This document shows positions 1 to 8,471 of a stretch of DNA of 64,000 nt, piece by piece. The stretch is from G965230615 sp965230615 (GTDB lineage: Bacteria > Pseudomonadota > Gammaproteobacteria > HTCC5015): positions 2,294,001 to 2,358,000 of the forward strand of contig OZ246012.1 in assembly GCA_965230615.1 (NCBI GenBank), written 5' to 3'. Both the position numbers and the translations under genes were made by a program. Position 1 is the first letter of the stretch; the number at the start of each line of letters is the position of its first letter. A model generated the notes under the pieces. It had not been told where the DNA came from. It saw only the letters and a list, made by a program, of their open reading frames with translations, and ran no database searches.

Positions 1-678
1 GTCAGTCACACCGTCGATAGTAATCGACTGAAACTTATGATTGGGTGGCCATAGATTATTGGGGTTTGCCACGGCCTGTTGGCAATCGGGGGCTTGGTTG
101 GCCGGTGGGCCACCAGCGCCAGCAGAGACAACGATGTTAACAACAGAGCGAACCAGTACGACGCTCTTTGCAGGTGGGTCTGCCATAATGATCGTACCCA
201 CGGGTGCAGCATCGGCTACACTCACAACGTCACCGATTAGAAAACGTCCACGCCTTAATGCTAATTCCGCTTCGGCTTCATTCAAACCAATAATATTAGG
301 CACATCATAGATGCGTTCACGGCGACTGCTTGGTGTATAAACTGCAATTACATTTGAGACGCAGTCAGCTGTCGCGGGGATTATACGTTTGATTTGATAA
401 TAATACCGCTGCTGTAAAGCAACCGTGTCATCGAGGTAGGTTGAGAATGTCGAGTCGGTATGCCCTATGACTTCATAAGGCCCTGACAGTTGTGCGCTAC
501 GCAAAATAGCGTATTCGGCATTGGGCACATGCGTCCATTTTAACTGAACTTTGCCAGGCTTGGGCCGAATGGAAAAGCCATCAATACACATTGCAGCTGC
601 CAAGCTACTGTTACTGATTAATAAAACCGCAATGGTAAACACTGCCCGTTGCAATACGATGGGAAGAGAAAAAGACAT
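1..678 (-). CDS. Secreted FN3-PASTA protein, 3' end cut by window edge
   Basis: The reading frame is open from an ATG at 678 to the window edge, giving 226 residues with no stop. Residues 1-28 look like a Sec signal peptide (MSFSLPIVLQ... to SLAAA). Residues about 32-100 read as a fibronectin type III-like domain (KVQLKWTHVPNAEYAILRS; YYYQIKRI). Residues about 127-187 read as a PASTA domain (VPNIIGLNEAEAELALRRG; GTIIMADPPAKS; VNIVVS). After this comes a segment with the LWPPNHK motif common in repeat-bearing bacterial surface proteins. An extracellular or cell-surface role is inferred. The ligand is unknown, and the rest of the protein lies outside the window. Confidence 0.8.
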   Translation of the reverse strand, partial: MSFSLPIVLQRAVFTIAVLLISNSSLAAAMCIDGFSIRPKPGKVQLKWTHVPNAEYAILRSAQLSGPYEVIGHTDSTFSTYLDDTVALQQRYYYQIKRIIPATADCVSNVIAVYTPSSRRERIYDVPNIIGLNEAEAELALRRGRFLIGDVVSVADAAPVGTIIMADPPAKSVVLVRSVVNIVVSAGAGGPPANQAPDCQQAVANPNNLWPPNHKFQSITIDGVTD

Positions 679-1955
679 GATACAACGCTCCCTGATATTC
701 CTTGTTATGTTTGTTATGTTGTCGATAAGCCGCCGGGCTACTGTGTGCCAGAGAGTGGCGAACAGCATCCTAATGACATACTGACAATACATTTCTGTTT
801 TGTTATATATCCGCCCGCTGTCTCCCCTTTGCAGAGACATACAAACGTTTTATATTGTTAAGCCCGTTTTATAGCCCTTGTGTGCTCCACACAGGCTTAA
901 CCAACCAAGATTAAAACTGTTGTAAAGTATAGGGTTTCAAACCTAGTATTTCTACCAGTTTTGAAGGTTTGCTCAATAAAAATACGCCCTTTTTATGCTT
1001 TCATGAGTGCTAATGTGACGGCCTTAGCACTTCAGCGCTAGCATTGCATTATCGGCAAGCGCTAGCCTTCATATCAAACACGCCATTGTGTTCGCCAATA
1101 GACGAAAGAGGCAAAAGGCGTTTGCGCAGATACCTTTATATATATAGAAACCTCGACAGGCCTTTACCGCCGTATTTATCAGCAAGCGAATACCTCACCA
1201 TGATAGATATCGTGTATCGATCGCCTTTTTTATATCATCACAAGCTTTGCCGCTGATATTTATCATTAGCCGTTATGATGTAGCCCATTGATACGCTTTA
1301 TAATGCGCATCCATTATTTATTGATGTGTGTGTATTGTAACAAGGTTTTTTGCGAAAAGGCTTATAGCACTGTAAACATGAAAAGTAATTTTATTTTTTT
1401 CATATTCATTTAGGACAAAAGCCTAGAAGCTTAATTTGAGGCAGGCATAAATCAATATCGTTCTTCACAAACGCATGTCATAGCTAACGCAAAAATACAT
1501 GTCATGCTCAATTTAATTGCACGACTGTTCGGAATAAAAATAACAAAAGGAATGGCAAGCCTATGTATAGAGAATATGGGGGCTTGTTGTTAAATAGTAA
1601 ACTTAAAACGAAGTCTGGGTATCCAGGCGCTATTGACTCGCTACTCTGAATCAACTGCTGCGAGTATTGTTTAAAATGCACTATGTCTCAAATGCTTGCA
1701 CAGTCTCACAACTGTCGTGAACATTTAGAATACCACGGCTGGATGCCCGATCGGCGTCGGGCATGACGGGTTTGGTAATATCCCGGACAGTTGCGCAATT
1801 TGATTAGGCACCCAAACCCTCCTTATATAAGGTATACACAAACCGAGTCAGCCACCTTCTTCACGCGGCAGCAGCTATCACTATTTCCGCAAAACTTTTA
1901 AGTTACGGCTATATTCGCCGATAGCTGCTATGGATGAAGCAACAAGGGCCATATT
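679..1955. other. Long non-coding stretch with inverted and direct repeats
   Basis: About 1.28 kb without a convincing gene. The short ORFs here lack ribosome sites and protein-like composition. Visible structure: an inverted repeat AGTGCTAA (1006-1013) / TTAGCACT (1024-1031); a direct repeat AGCGCTAGC at 1034-1042 and 1058-1066; a REP-like palindrome at 1739-1769; a perfect palindrome CCTTATATAAGG at 1821-1832; and a long-range inverted repeat AGCAGCTATC (1870-1879) / GATAGCTGCT (1920-1929) just before the next ORF. It must also carry the promoters of the two flanking divergent genes, but I cannot place them with confidence. Confidence 0.6.
1739..1769. repeat. REP-like palindrome, copy 1
   Basis: CTGGATGCCCGA ... 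TCGGGCATGACGG: a 7-bp stem TGCCCGA/TCGGGCA (1744-1750 and 1757-1763) around a 6-nt loop, with CTGGA before it and TGACGG after it. The same architecture recurs at 21353-21380. This matches the general pattern of short extragenic palindromes (CTGGAT-x-CCCG...CGGG-x-ATGACG) dispersed in many proteobacterial genomes. It lies in a non-coding region. Confidence 0.5.
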
Positions 1956-2165
1956 ATGCATACACCTGCCGTACAGGAACGTCGTAGCCGCCGCGCTGAT
2001 CGACGTCGCTCATTTAAAACACCTGCGTTTCCGTTTTACGATAGCTCAGGTAGTCTGGTCAATAGAGACCGGCGTATTGCTGCCGAGCGGCGCTTGAGTT
2101 ATTTTGAAGTTGAGTGGATTTCAGACACACCGATAGACGACCTTAAAATAACTAAAACACCCTAA
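1956..2165 (+). CDS. Small Arg-rich hypothetical protein
   Basis: A 69-residue ORF with an ATG at 1956, preceded by a modest AAGGG ribosome site. The N-terminal half is very basic (ERRSRRADRRRSF), followed by PFYDSSGSLVNRDRRIAAERR. The pattern of two DRR/ERR clusters around a short YDSSG-type segment resembles small uncharacterised proteins I associate with marine gammaproteobacteria. It is followed directly by a strong terminator, which supports it being a transcribed unit. There is no signal peptide or membrane segment. Function unknown; the basic clusters could bind nucleic acid, but that is only a guess. Confidence 0.55.
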   Translation: MHTPAVQERRSRRADRRRSFKTPAFPFYDSSGSLVNRDRRIAAERRLSYFEVEWISDTPIDDLKITKTP

Positions 2166-2194
2166 AAAAACGCCCCATTGAATGGGGCGTTTTT
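2166..2194. terminator. Bidirectional rho-independent terminator
   Basis: The stem AAAAACGCCCCAT (2166-2178) / ATGGGGCGTTTTT (2182-2194) has a 3-nt loop, with A and T runs on either side so that it works in both directions. It sits between the convergent small ORF and pntB. Confidence 0.9.
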
Positions 2195-2219
2195 ACAACT
2201 AACTTGTTAACGTCAGGCT

Positions 2220-3626
2220 TTAGCCAATTGACTTAACAATATCTTCCACCATTTTCTTGGCGTCGCCAAATAGCATCATGGTGTTATCGTTAAAGAACAA
2301 CTCATTTTGTACACCCGCATAGCCTGTTGCCATACTGCGCTTTACAAATAACACGGTTTGCGCTTTTTCGACATCTAAAATCGGCATGCCAAAGATCGGG
2401 CTTTGTGGGTCAGTCTTGGCTGCCGGGTTGGTAACATCGTTCGCGCCGATCACAAACGCTACATCAGCGGTTTGAAAGTCGTTGTTAATGTCTTCGAGTT
2501 CAAACACTTCGTCATACGGCACATTGGCTTCAGCCAATAACACATTCATATGACCTGGCATACGACCTGCCACAGGATGAATTGCGTATTTGACTTCTAC
2601 GCCTGCTGCTTTGAGCATATCACCCATTTCACGCAGGGCATGCTGTGCTTGCGCCACAGCCATACCATAACCTGGCACGATAATCACCGAGCCAGCGTTT
2701 TTCATGATAAAGCCTGCATCGTCCGCACTGCCTTGTTTCACTGGACGCTCTTCACCGCTACCACTTGCAGCAGAAGCACCAGCTTCAGCACCGAAGCCAC
2801 CTAGAATCACGCTGATAAATGAGCGGTTCATGCCTTTACACATAATGTAAGACAGGATCGCACCGGATGAACCCACCAGAGCACCGGTAATGATCAAGGC
2901 ATTATTGTGTAGCGTAAAACCAATACCCGCTGCGGCCCAACCAGAATACGAGTTCAACATGGAAACAACAACTGGCATGTCTGCACCACCGATTGGAATG
3001 ATGATTAACACACCAATCACAAATGCCAAAGCGGTCATGGTCCAAAACACCGTTGGTGACTGATCAAAACAAAAGTAGGCGATTAAACCAATAATCACCA
3101 AACCGACCAAAGCATTTAAGGCATGTTGCCCTGGAAAGACCACGGGCGCACCAGAGACCAAGCCTTGTAATTTGCTAAAGGCAATCACTGAACCTGAAAA
3201 AGTAATCGCACCAATCACTACGCCTAAGCCCATTTCAATACGACTAGGAATAAAAATTTCGCCGTTGGCATTTAACAGGTGAAAAGCTTCCGGATTACTA
3301 AACGCTGCGGCGGCCACTAAGACTGCCGCCATACCAACCAGACTATGAAAAGCCGCCACTAATTGTGGCATGGCTGTCATTGGAATCCGCAAAGCAATGG
3401 TGATACCGATGACCGCACCAATGGCAAGCGCACCAATAATCCAACCATAAGATGTGACTTCCGGACTCACCACTGTTGTGATAATAGCGATCGCCATACC
3501 TAACATACCAAAGGTATTACCCTGGCGTGAGGTTTCCGGCGAAGATAAGCCGCGTAAGGCGAGGATAAATAATACTGCTGCAACCAGATAGGCCAGCTCA
3601 GTTAAATTTGCTGCTAAAGATGTCAT
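2220..3626 (-). CDS. pntB: NAD(P) transhydrogenase subunit beta (PntB)
   Basis: 468 residues, normal for the family. This inner-membrane subunit carries part of the proton channel (domain II, residues about 1-275, many hydrophobic segments) and the NADP(H)-binding domain III (about 310-468). Visible domain III signatures are VPGYGMAVAQAQHAL (317-331), GANDVTNP (394-401) and KRSMATGYAG (429-438). With PntAA and PntAB it couples proton entry to hydride transfer from NADH to NADP+, supplying NADPH. It is the last gene of a three-gene operon, 15 nt after pntAB, and is closed by the terminator at 2166-2194. Confidence 0.97.
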   Translation of the reverse strand: MTSLAANLTELAYLVAAVLFILALRGLSSPETSRQGNTFGMLGMAIAIITTVVSPEVTSYGWIIGALAIGAVIGITIALRIPMTAMPQLVAAFHSLVGMAAVLVAAAAFSNPEAFHLLNANGEIFIPSRIEMGLGVVIGAITFSGSVIAFSKLQGLVSGAPVVFPGQHALNALVGLVIIGLIAYFCFDQSPTVFWTMTALAFVIGVLIIIPIGGADMPVVVSMLNSYSGWAAAGIGFTLHNNALIITGALVGSSGAILSYIMCKGMNRSFISVILGGFGAEAGASAASGSGEERPVKQGSADDAGFIMKNAGSVIIVPGYGMAVAQAQHALREMGDMLKAAGVEVKYAIHPVAGRMPGHMNVLLAEANVPYDEVFELEDINNDFQTADVAFVIGANDVTNPAAKTDPQSPIFGMPILDVEKAQTVLFVKRSMATGYAGVQNELFFNDNTMMLFGDAKKMVEDIVKSIG

Positions 3627-3641
3627 GACAATGTGCCCCGC

Positions 3642-3926
3642 TTACTTTTTCTTTTTATACATGGCAAGCATACGTTGCGTCACTGCAAAGCCACCAAAAA
3701 TATTAACGGCTGCCAATACCATCGCAACAAAGCCAAGGATTTTTGACAGGCTTACCCCTTCAGGGCCAACGGCAATCAGTGCACCGACGATGATCACACT
3801 GGAGATCGCGTTGGTTACTGCCATCAAGGGTGTGTGCAAAGCAGGTGTCACGCTCCAGACCACATAGTAACCGACAAATATGGCTAAAACGAAAACAGAT
3901 AACTGTGCAATAAATTGTGATTCCAT
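3642..3926 (-). CDS. pntAB: NAD(P) transhydrogenase alpha-2 subunit, membrane part (PntAB)
   Basis: 94 residues with three to four hydrophobic segments (SQFIAQLSVFVLAIFVGYYV; ALHTPLMAVTNAISSVIIVG; GFVAMVLAAVNIFGGFAV), corresponding to the C-terminal membrane portion of a fused E. coli PntA. A split alpha subunit is known from Rhodospirillum rubrum and many other proteobacteria, so this is a normal complete gene rather than a fragment. It contributes domain II helices to the proton path. It is 9 nt after pntAA and 15 nt before pntB. Confidence 0.95.
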   Translation of the reverse strand: MESQFIAQLSVFVLAIFVGYYVVWSVTPALHTPLMAVTNAISSVIIVGALIAVGPEGVSLSKILGFVAMVLAAVNIFGGFAVTQRMLAMYKKKK

Positions 3927-3935
3927 AACGCCCCC

Positions 3936-5105
3936 TTAATTAGAATTGGCTGCTGCATCGGCATTAAATGCCGGGTGCACGACTTTACCATCACGGCTTA
4001 AGGTGATAGCGGCAACAATTTCATCTTGCCAGTCGATATTGAGTGATTTGCTTTCTGTATCAACCAGTGGTGTTAACAGGTTGAGTAAGTTTTTAGCATA
4101 CAAGGCACTGGCATCGGCAGATAAGCGGCTTGGCACATTGTAGTGACCGACAATTTTTACGCCATTCACATCAACCACTTCGCCCTCTTTGGATAAGGTG
4201 CAGTTACCGCCTTGCTCTACGGCTAAATCAATAATCACCGAACCTGGCTTCATGCTGTGCACCATTTCATCGTTAATCAATGTCGGTGCCTGACGACCTG
4301 GGATCAGTGCCGTACAAATCGCGATGTCTTGTTTTTTCAAGGTCTCCGCAACCAGTTCGGCCTGCTTGCGCTTATAGTCATCGCTCATTTCTTTGGCGTA
4401 ACCACCGGCGGTTTCAGCCGCAGCGGTTTCTTCGCTCTCGACCATAACAAACTTAGCGCCTAAGCTTTCTACCTGTTCTTTGGCGGCTGGGCGTACATCG
4501 GTAGCCGAGACAATCGCACCGAGGCGGCGGGCTGTCGCAATGGCTTGCAAGCCAGCAACACCAGCACCCAACACCATCACACGTGCTGGCGCGACGGTAC
4601 CGGCGGCCGTCATCATCATTGGCATGGCACGATCATACACATCAGCGGCATCCAGTACGGCTTTGTAACCGGCTAAGTTACTTTGCGAGCTTAATACATC
4701 CATGCTTTGCGCGCGGGTAATACGTGGCACAAATTCAAGCGCAAATGCAGTAATGCCCGCTTTGGCATAGGCGTCGATCGCCTCTGGACGGCTGTAAGGG
4801 GACATAATTGCCAACACTAAGGCACCCTGCTTGTACATCGCTAACTCGTCCTGGCCCTGTTCATCGGCCAAAATCGGACGTTGTACCTTTAATATAACGT
4901 CAGCATCCGCGACCGCAGTAGCAGCATCCGCGACCACTGTGGCACCTGCTGCCTGGTAGTCCGCATCGGGAATACTGCTCTGCAGGCCAGCATCCGCTTC
5001 TACGACCACCTCAAACCCCAGGCCAATAAACTTCTTCACTGTATCTGGCGTGGCGGCAACCCGTCGCTCATGCGCGCGACGTTCTTTTGGTATGGCAATC
5101 TTCAT
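3936..5105 (-). CDS. pntAA: NAD(P) transhydrogenase alpha-1 subunit, NAD(H)-binding (PntAA)
   Basis: 389 residues, the soluble domain I of transhydrogenase, related to alanine dehydrogenase. Visible features are the N-terminal MKIAIPKER start typical of the family, the conserved RAQSMDVLSSQSNLAGYKAV (131-150) and the NAD Rossmann motif VMVLGAGVAGLQ (176-187). It binds NADH at the cytoplasmic face and passes hydride to NADP+ on PntB. It is the first gene of the pntAA-pntAB-pntB operon; an AGGGG sequence about 12 nt upstream may serve as ribosome site. The promoter should lie in 5106-5416. Confidence 0.96.
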   Translation of the reverse strand: MKIAIPKERRAHERRVAATPDTVKKFIGLGFEVVVEADAGLQSSIPDADYQAAGATVVADAATAVADADVILKVQRPILADEQGQDELAMYKQGALVLAIMSPYSRPEAIDAYAKAGITAFALEFVPRITRAQSMDVLSSQSNLAGYKAVLDAADVYDRAMPMMMTAAGTVAPARVMVLGAGVAGLQAIATARRLGAIVSATDVRPAAKEQVESLGAKFVMVESEETAAAETAGGYAKEMSDDYKRKQAELVAETLKKQDIAICTALIPGRQAPTLINDEMVHSMKPGSVIIDLAVEQGGNCTLSKEGEVVDVNGVKIVGHYNVPSRLSADASALYAKNLLNLLTPLVDTESKSLNIDWQDEIVAAITLSRDGKVVHPAFNADAAANSN

Positions 5106-5416
5106 CGACTATACATCCCCTAACTCTTTGATTATTAGGCACTTTCTTTATATTATGTGTTATTTATGCGCCGCATTATGCCCTATTTTAGGGCCGAAAA
5201 TTTTAAAAAGGCCGAATCATGGCCTCCCTGGCGATAAATGGCAAGCTAAAATCCGCAATTGAACACGGAAAATACTGTAAATTCGCCGATAACTAGCGAT
5301 TTGGCCGCTTGATTTCATCACGGGCCAGCTCTATAGTGCAGCGCTGCTGCTGATCACTTGCTAGCAGCACAAACAATACATTTTACTTATTTTTAGCCAC
5401 TATATATAAAGTTACT
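5106..5416. other. Divergent promoter region, pntAA / hisC
   Basis: 311 nt between two divergent operons, with AT-rich patches near 5130-5160 and 5375-5416. It must hold both promoters. I see no operator palindrome or RNA element that I could name. Confidence 0.5.
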
Positions 5417-6508
5417 ATGTCTAAGCTTCAAGTTCGTCCCGGCATTATGGACATTGTGCCCTATGTGCCAGGCAACGTAGATACTATTGACCCCAGTAAA
5501 GTCATTTATCTGGCGTCAAATGAGTCTCCGCTGGGTGCCAGCCCGGCTGCAATAACGGCCTTCCAAGCAATGTCGGACAAGTTGTATCAATATCCAGATG
5601 CCAGCAGCCAGCAATTACGCGAGGCGATTGCTGCGCATTATCAGCTCAATGCGGCTCAGATTATTTGTGGCAATGGCTCGGAGCGCCTGATCGATTTGGT
5701 TGCCCGCGCCTATGCTGGCCCGGGCGATGAGATCCTCTATAGCCAGTATGGTTTTATTATGTACCCAATCTGCGCATTGGCTGCCGGCGCCAAACCTGTC
5801 ACGGCAGCTGAGCGCAACTACACTACCGACGTCGATGCGCTATTAGCCGCAGTGACCGACAAAACCCGCATTGTGTTTGTGGCCAACCCCAATAACCCGA
5901 CCGGTACGTATATCAGCCAAGCTGAAGTGCGGCGCTTACGCGAGGCCTTGCCTGAACATATTTTGTTGGTGATTGACTCAGCTTATGCAGAGTATGTGAC
6001 CGCCGCAGATTACAGTGCAGGTCATGAGCTGGTTGAGGAAAACGCGGCCAATGTTGTGGTACTGCACACCTTCTCCAAGATTTATGGCTTAGCTGCCTTG
6101 CGCCTAGGCTGGGCTTATTGCCCAAGCAGTGTTGCCGATGTCTTAGACCGCATTGGTGGCTCTTTTAATGTCACCATGCCAGCTCAACAAGCCGGTGTTG
6201 CTGCCTTAGCCGATACAGCCCATATCGAACAAGCACTGGCGCATAATCAGCAATGGCTGCCTTGGTTAAGCCAGGCATTGACTGAGTTAGGGCTCATTGC
6301 GGTACCGAGCGCGGGCAACTTTGTGCTGCTACGTTTTCATAGTGTCGAGCAGTGCCAGGCAGCACAGGCTTATTTATCCGCGCAGCATATTATTGTACGA
6401 CCGGTGGCTGGTTATCAGTTGCCAGATGCCTTGCGTATTACTGTGGGTACTGGCGAGCAGAACCAAGCCTGTGTCGCCGCACTCAAAGACTTTTTAGCAC
6501 AACAATAA
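5417..6508 (+). CDS. hisC: Histidinol-phosphate aminotransferase family protein
   Basis: 363 residues, fold-type I PLP aminotransferase of the HisC family: L-histidinol phosphate + 2-oxoglutarate to imidazole-acetol phosphate + glutamate. Visible signatures are SNESPLG (34-40), NPNNPTG (157-163), D187 in VIDSAYAEYV and the PLP-binding lysine K221 in HTFSKIYGLAALRLGW. It stands away from any his operon and is 12 nt ahead of a ferredoxin reductase, so it may be a second HisC-type enzyme (for example for aromatic amino acids) rather than the biosynthetic one. Family certain, substrate less so. Confidence 0.85.
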   Translation: MSKLQVRPGIMDIVPYVPGNVDTIDPSKVIYLASNESPLGASPAAITAFQAMSDKLYQYPDASSQQLREAIAAHYQLNAAQIICGNGSERLIDLVARAYAGPGDEILYSQYGFIMYPICALAAGAKPVTAAERNYTTDVDALLAAVTDKTRIVFVANPNNPTGTYISQAEVRRLREALPEHILLVIDSAYAEYVTAADYSAGHELVEENAANVVVLHTFSKIYGLAALRLGWAYCPSSVADVLDRIGGSFNVTMPAQQAGVAALADTAHIEQALAHNQQWLPWLSQALTELGLIAVPSAGNFVLLRFHSVEQCQAAQAYLSAQHIIVRPVAGYQLPDALRITVGTGEQNQACVAALKDFLAQQ

Positions 6509-6520
6509 AGGCTTTTTGCT

Positions 6521-7606
6521 ATGGTGGATATTAGCGGGGTGGCAGCGCCACCGATCGAGATTGCTGAGGCGGGCAGCCAGGTTGAGACCGACATCATTAT
6601 TATTGGTGCCGGACCGGTTGGCCTATTTGCCGTCTTCGAAGCGGGTTTACTCGATTTGCGCTGCCATCTGGTAGATGCATTGGATAAACCCGGCGGACAG
6701 TGTGCCGAGCTATATCCTGAAAAGCCTATCTATGATATTGCGGGTATTCCTAGCTGCACCGGGCAACAGCTGACCAATGGCTTGCTTAAACAGTGCGCGC
6801 CTTTTGAGCCGGTGTTTCACTTAAGTCAGGTCGCCGAGAAAATTGAAAAAGCTGCTGATAATAAATGGCGTTTAACGACCTCTGAAGGCAGTGTGCTAAC
6901 AGCACCCAATATTGTGATTGCCGCCGGTGGAGGCAGCTTTATGCCGAAAAAACTGGCCCTGCCCGGCGCTGAAGACTTTGAAGCCGGTGGTTCGCTTTTT
7001 TATGCGGTGCGCCAGATGTCAGCCTTTAGTGGGAAGCGCCTGGTGATTGCCGGTGGTGGTGATTCGGCCCTGGACTGGGCACTGAACTTACAGCCGCTGG
7101 CTGAACATATTACGCTGGTACACCGTCGTGATCAGTTTCGCGCCGCCCCCGACTCGGTCTCAAAGATGCGGACGCTGGTTGAACAAGGCACAATGGACTT
7201 GGCCATTGGTCAAATCAGCGAGTTGCAGGGTGAGAACGGTCAACTCAAGGCATTAACCATCAAAAGCAAAACCGGCGAGGCAACGCTTAGCTGTGATAGC
7301 TTGCTGGCCTTTTATGGCTTGACCATGAAGCTCGGACCTATCGCAGATTGGGGCTTAAACCTGCATGAAAACCATATTACGGTAGATACTGAAAAGTTTG
7401 AGACTAGCACACCGGGTATTTTTGCCATTGGTGATATCTGCCACTATCCGGGCAAGCTCAAACTAATTTTATCCGGCTTTCATGAAGCGGCTTTGATGAG
7501 CCAACAGGCTTATCGCAATGTGTACCCTGACAAAAAGCTGATTTTTCGCTATACAACCAGTAGTACTGCTTTACATGATAAATTGGGGGTTTCTTCAGAT
7601 GGGTAA
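6521..7606 (+). CDS. TrxB-like ferredoxin/flavodoxin--NADP+ reductase
   Basis: 361 residues. The N-terminal FAD Rossmann motif is IIIIGAGPVGL (25-35), followed by GGQCAELYP (58-66). The NADP(H) motif is VIAGGGDSALDWAL (175-188), then HRRDQFRA (201-208), and the second FAD motif is GDICHYPG. There is no CxxC redox pair, so it is not a thioredoxin reductase but belongs to the thioredoxin-reductase-like FNR group. A 22-residue N-terminal extension precedes the FAD domain. It overlaps the following [2Fe-2S] ferredoxin gene by 8 nt, which makes that ferredoxin its likely partner. Confidence 0.88.
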   Translation: MVDISGVAAPPIEIAEAGSQVETDIIIIGAGPVGLFAVFEAGLLDLRCHLVDALDKPGGQCAELYPEKPIYDIAGIPSCTGQQLTNGLLKQCAPFEPVFHLSQVAEKIEKAADNKWRLTTSEGSVLTAPNIVIAAGGGSFMPKKLALPGAEDFEAGGSLFYAVRQMSAFSGKRLVIAGGGDSALDWALNLQPLAEHITLVHRRDQFRAAPDSVSKMRTLVEQGTMDLAIGQISELQGENGQLKALTIKSKTGEATLSCDSLLAFYGLTMKLGPIADWGLNLHENHITVDTEKFETSTPGIFAIGDICHYPGKLKLILSGFHEAALMSQQAYRNVYPDKKLIFRYTTSSTALHDKLGVSSDG

Positions 7607-7922
7607 AATCGTTGTTATTGACTTAAACGGTGTAGAGCACCAGATTGAGGCTCAGACAGGCCTATCGTTGATGGAAAATATCGCCGAAGCTGAACTGCCT
7701 ATCAAGGCTGCCTGCTATGGCTGCTGTAGCTGTTCGACCTGCCATGTATATGTGGATGAGGCCTGGTTGGATAAAATCACGCCAGCCAATGACGAAGAGG
7801 AAGAAATCATTGATATGGTAATAGATTTACAAGAAAACTCGCGATTATCCTGCCAAATCCCTTATAATCCCGACCTCGATGGCATCCGTGTCACCCTGAG
7901 TACGGATACCAAGCCAGACTAG
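7599..7922 (+). CDS. [2Fe-2S] ferredoxin, adrenodoxin/putidaredoxin type
   Basis: 107 residues from the ATG at 7599, chosen over the in-frame ATG at 7575 because MGKIVVID is the normal ferredoxin beginning and GGGGG lies upstream. Cluster ligands fit Cx5Cx2C...C: C39, C45, C48 and C85. Two extra cysteines, C42 and C43, lie inside the cluster loop (CYGCCSCSTC), which is unusual. A long acidic stretch (NDEEEEIID) is typical of the reductase/oxygenase docking helix. It overlaps the reductase gene by 8 nt. It probably shuttles electrons from that reductase to an unidentified acceptor. Confidence 0.9.
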   Translation: MGKIVVIDLNGVEHQIEAQTGLSLMENIAEAELPIKAACYGCCSCSTCHVYVDEAWLDKITPANDEEEEIIDMVIDLQENSRLSCQIPYNPDLDGIRVTLSTDTKPD

Positions 7923-8035
7923 GGCGCTAAAGCCCTCATGTTTTATATGCTTTTAGATATTGCCGCCGGTTTTTCTATTGCCATGGACAATATCTGCAGA
8001 TTGACCAGATTGTACAGAAATAAAGGTAAATACTA

Positions 8036-8371
8036 ATGACCTATGTAGTGACAGAGAATTGCATCAAATGTAAATATACTGATTGTGTTGAGGTGTGCCC
8101 AGTTGATTGCTTTTACGAAGGCGAAAACATGCTGGTGATCCACCCAGATGAGTGTATTGACTGCGGCGTGTGCGAGCCAGAGTGCCCGGCCGAAGCAATT
8201 TTGCCTGACACCGAAGAAAACACTGATAAATGGGTAGACTTTAACGCCAAGTATGCGGAAATGTGGCCCAATATTACTGTGAAAATTGATCCACCTGCCG
8301 ATGCCGAAGAATTTGATGGCAAAGAAGGCAAGATGGCGCTTTTCAGCGAAGCACCGGGGGAAGGTTCATAA
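8036..8371 (+). CDS. fdxA: Seven-iron ferredoxin FdxA ([3Fe-4S][4Fe-4S])
   Basis: 111 residues, matching Azotobacter-type ferredoxin I in length. Cysteines fall at 9, 12, 17, 21, 25, 40, 43, 46 and 50 (NCIKCKYTDCVEVCPVDC; ECIDCGVCEPEC), the expected pattern for one 3Fe and one 4Fe cluster. It has a long acidic C-terminal extension. It lies 113 nt after the [2Fe-2S] ferredoxin gene, so it may have its own promoter, and is closed by a clear terminator. FdxA proteins are low-potential electron carriers, often linked to oxidative stress. Confidence 0.95.
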   Translation: MTYVVTENCIKCKYTDCVEVCPVDCFYEGENMLVIHPDECIDCGVCEPECPAEAILPDTEENTDKWVDFNAKYAEMWPNITVKIDPPADAEEFDGKEGKMALFSEAPGEGS

Positions 8372-8410
8372 GCGCCTGATCTCTGTTTGCGTTTACTTTT
8401 TGTTTTGCCA

Positions 8411-8450
8411 AAGCGCGCCGCCTGACTTAGCAGGTAGGCGCGCTTTTTTT
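8411..8450 (+). terminator. Rho-independent terminator after fdxA
   Basis: The stem AAGCGCGCC (8411-8419) / GGCGCGCTT (8437-8445) is extended by CCTG/CAGG with small bulges and followed by a run of seven T. It ends the fdxA transcript, and some function in the other direction is possible. Confidence 0.88.
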
Positions 8451-8471
8451 ATTACGACTCTCTTTTATGCA

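Noticed and set aside
6..212. 68-residue minus-strand ORF at the left edge
   Set aside because: A different frame from the FN3-PASTA protein, which is open through the same stretch and has clear domains.
1044..1256. 70-residue ORF in the long non-coding stretch
   Set aside because: Composition is not protein-like, there is no ribosome site, and it overlaps the direct repeat.
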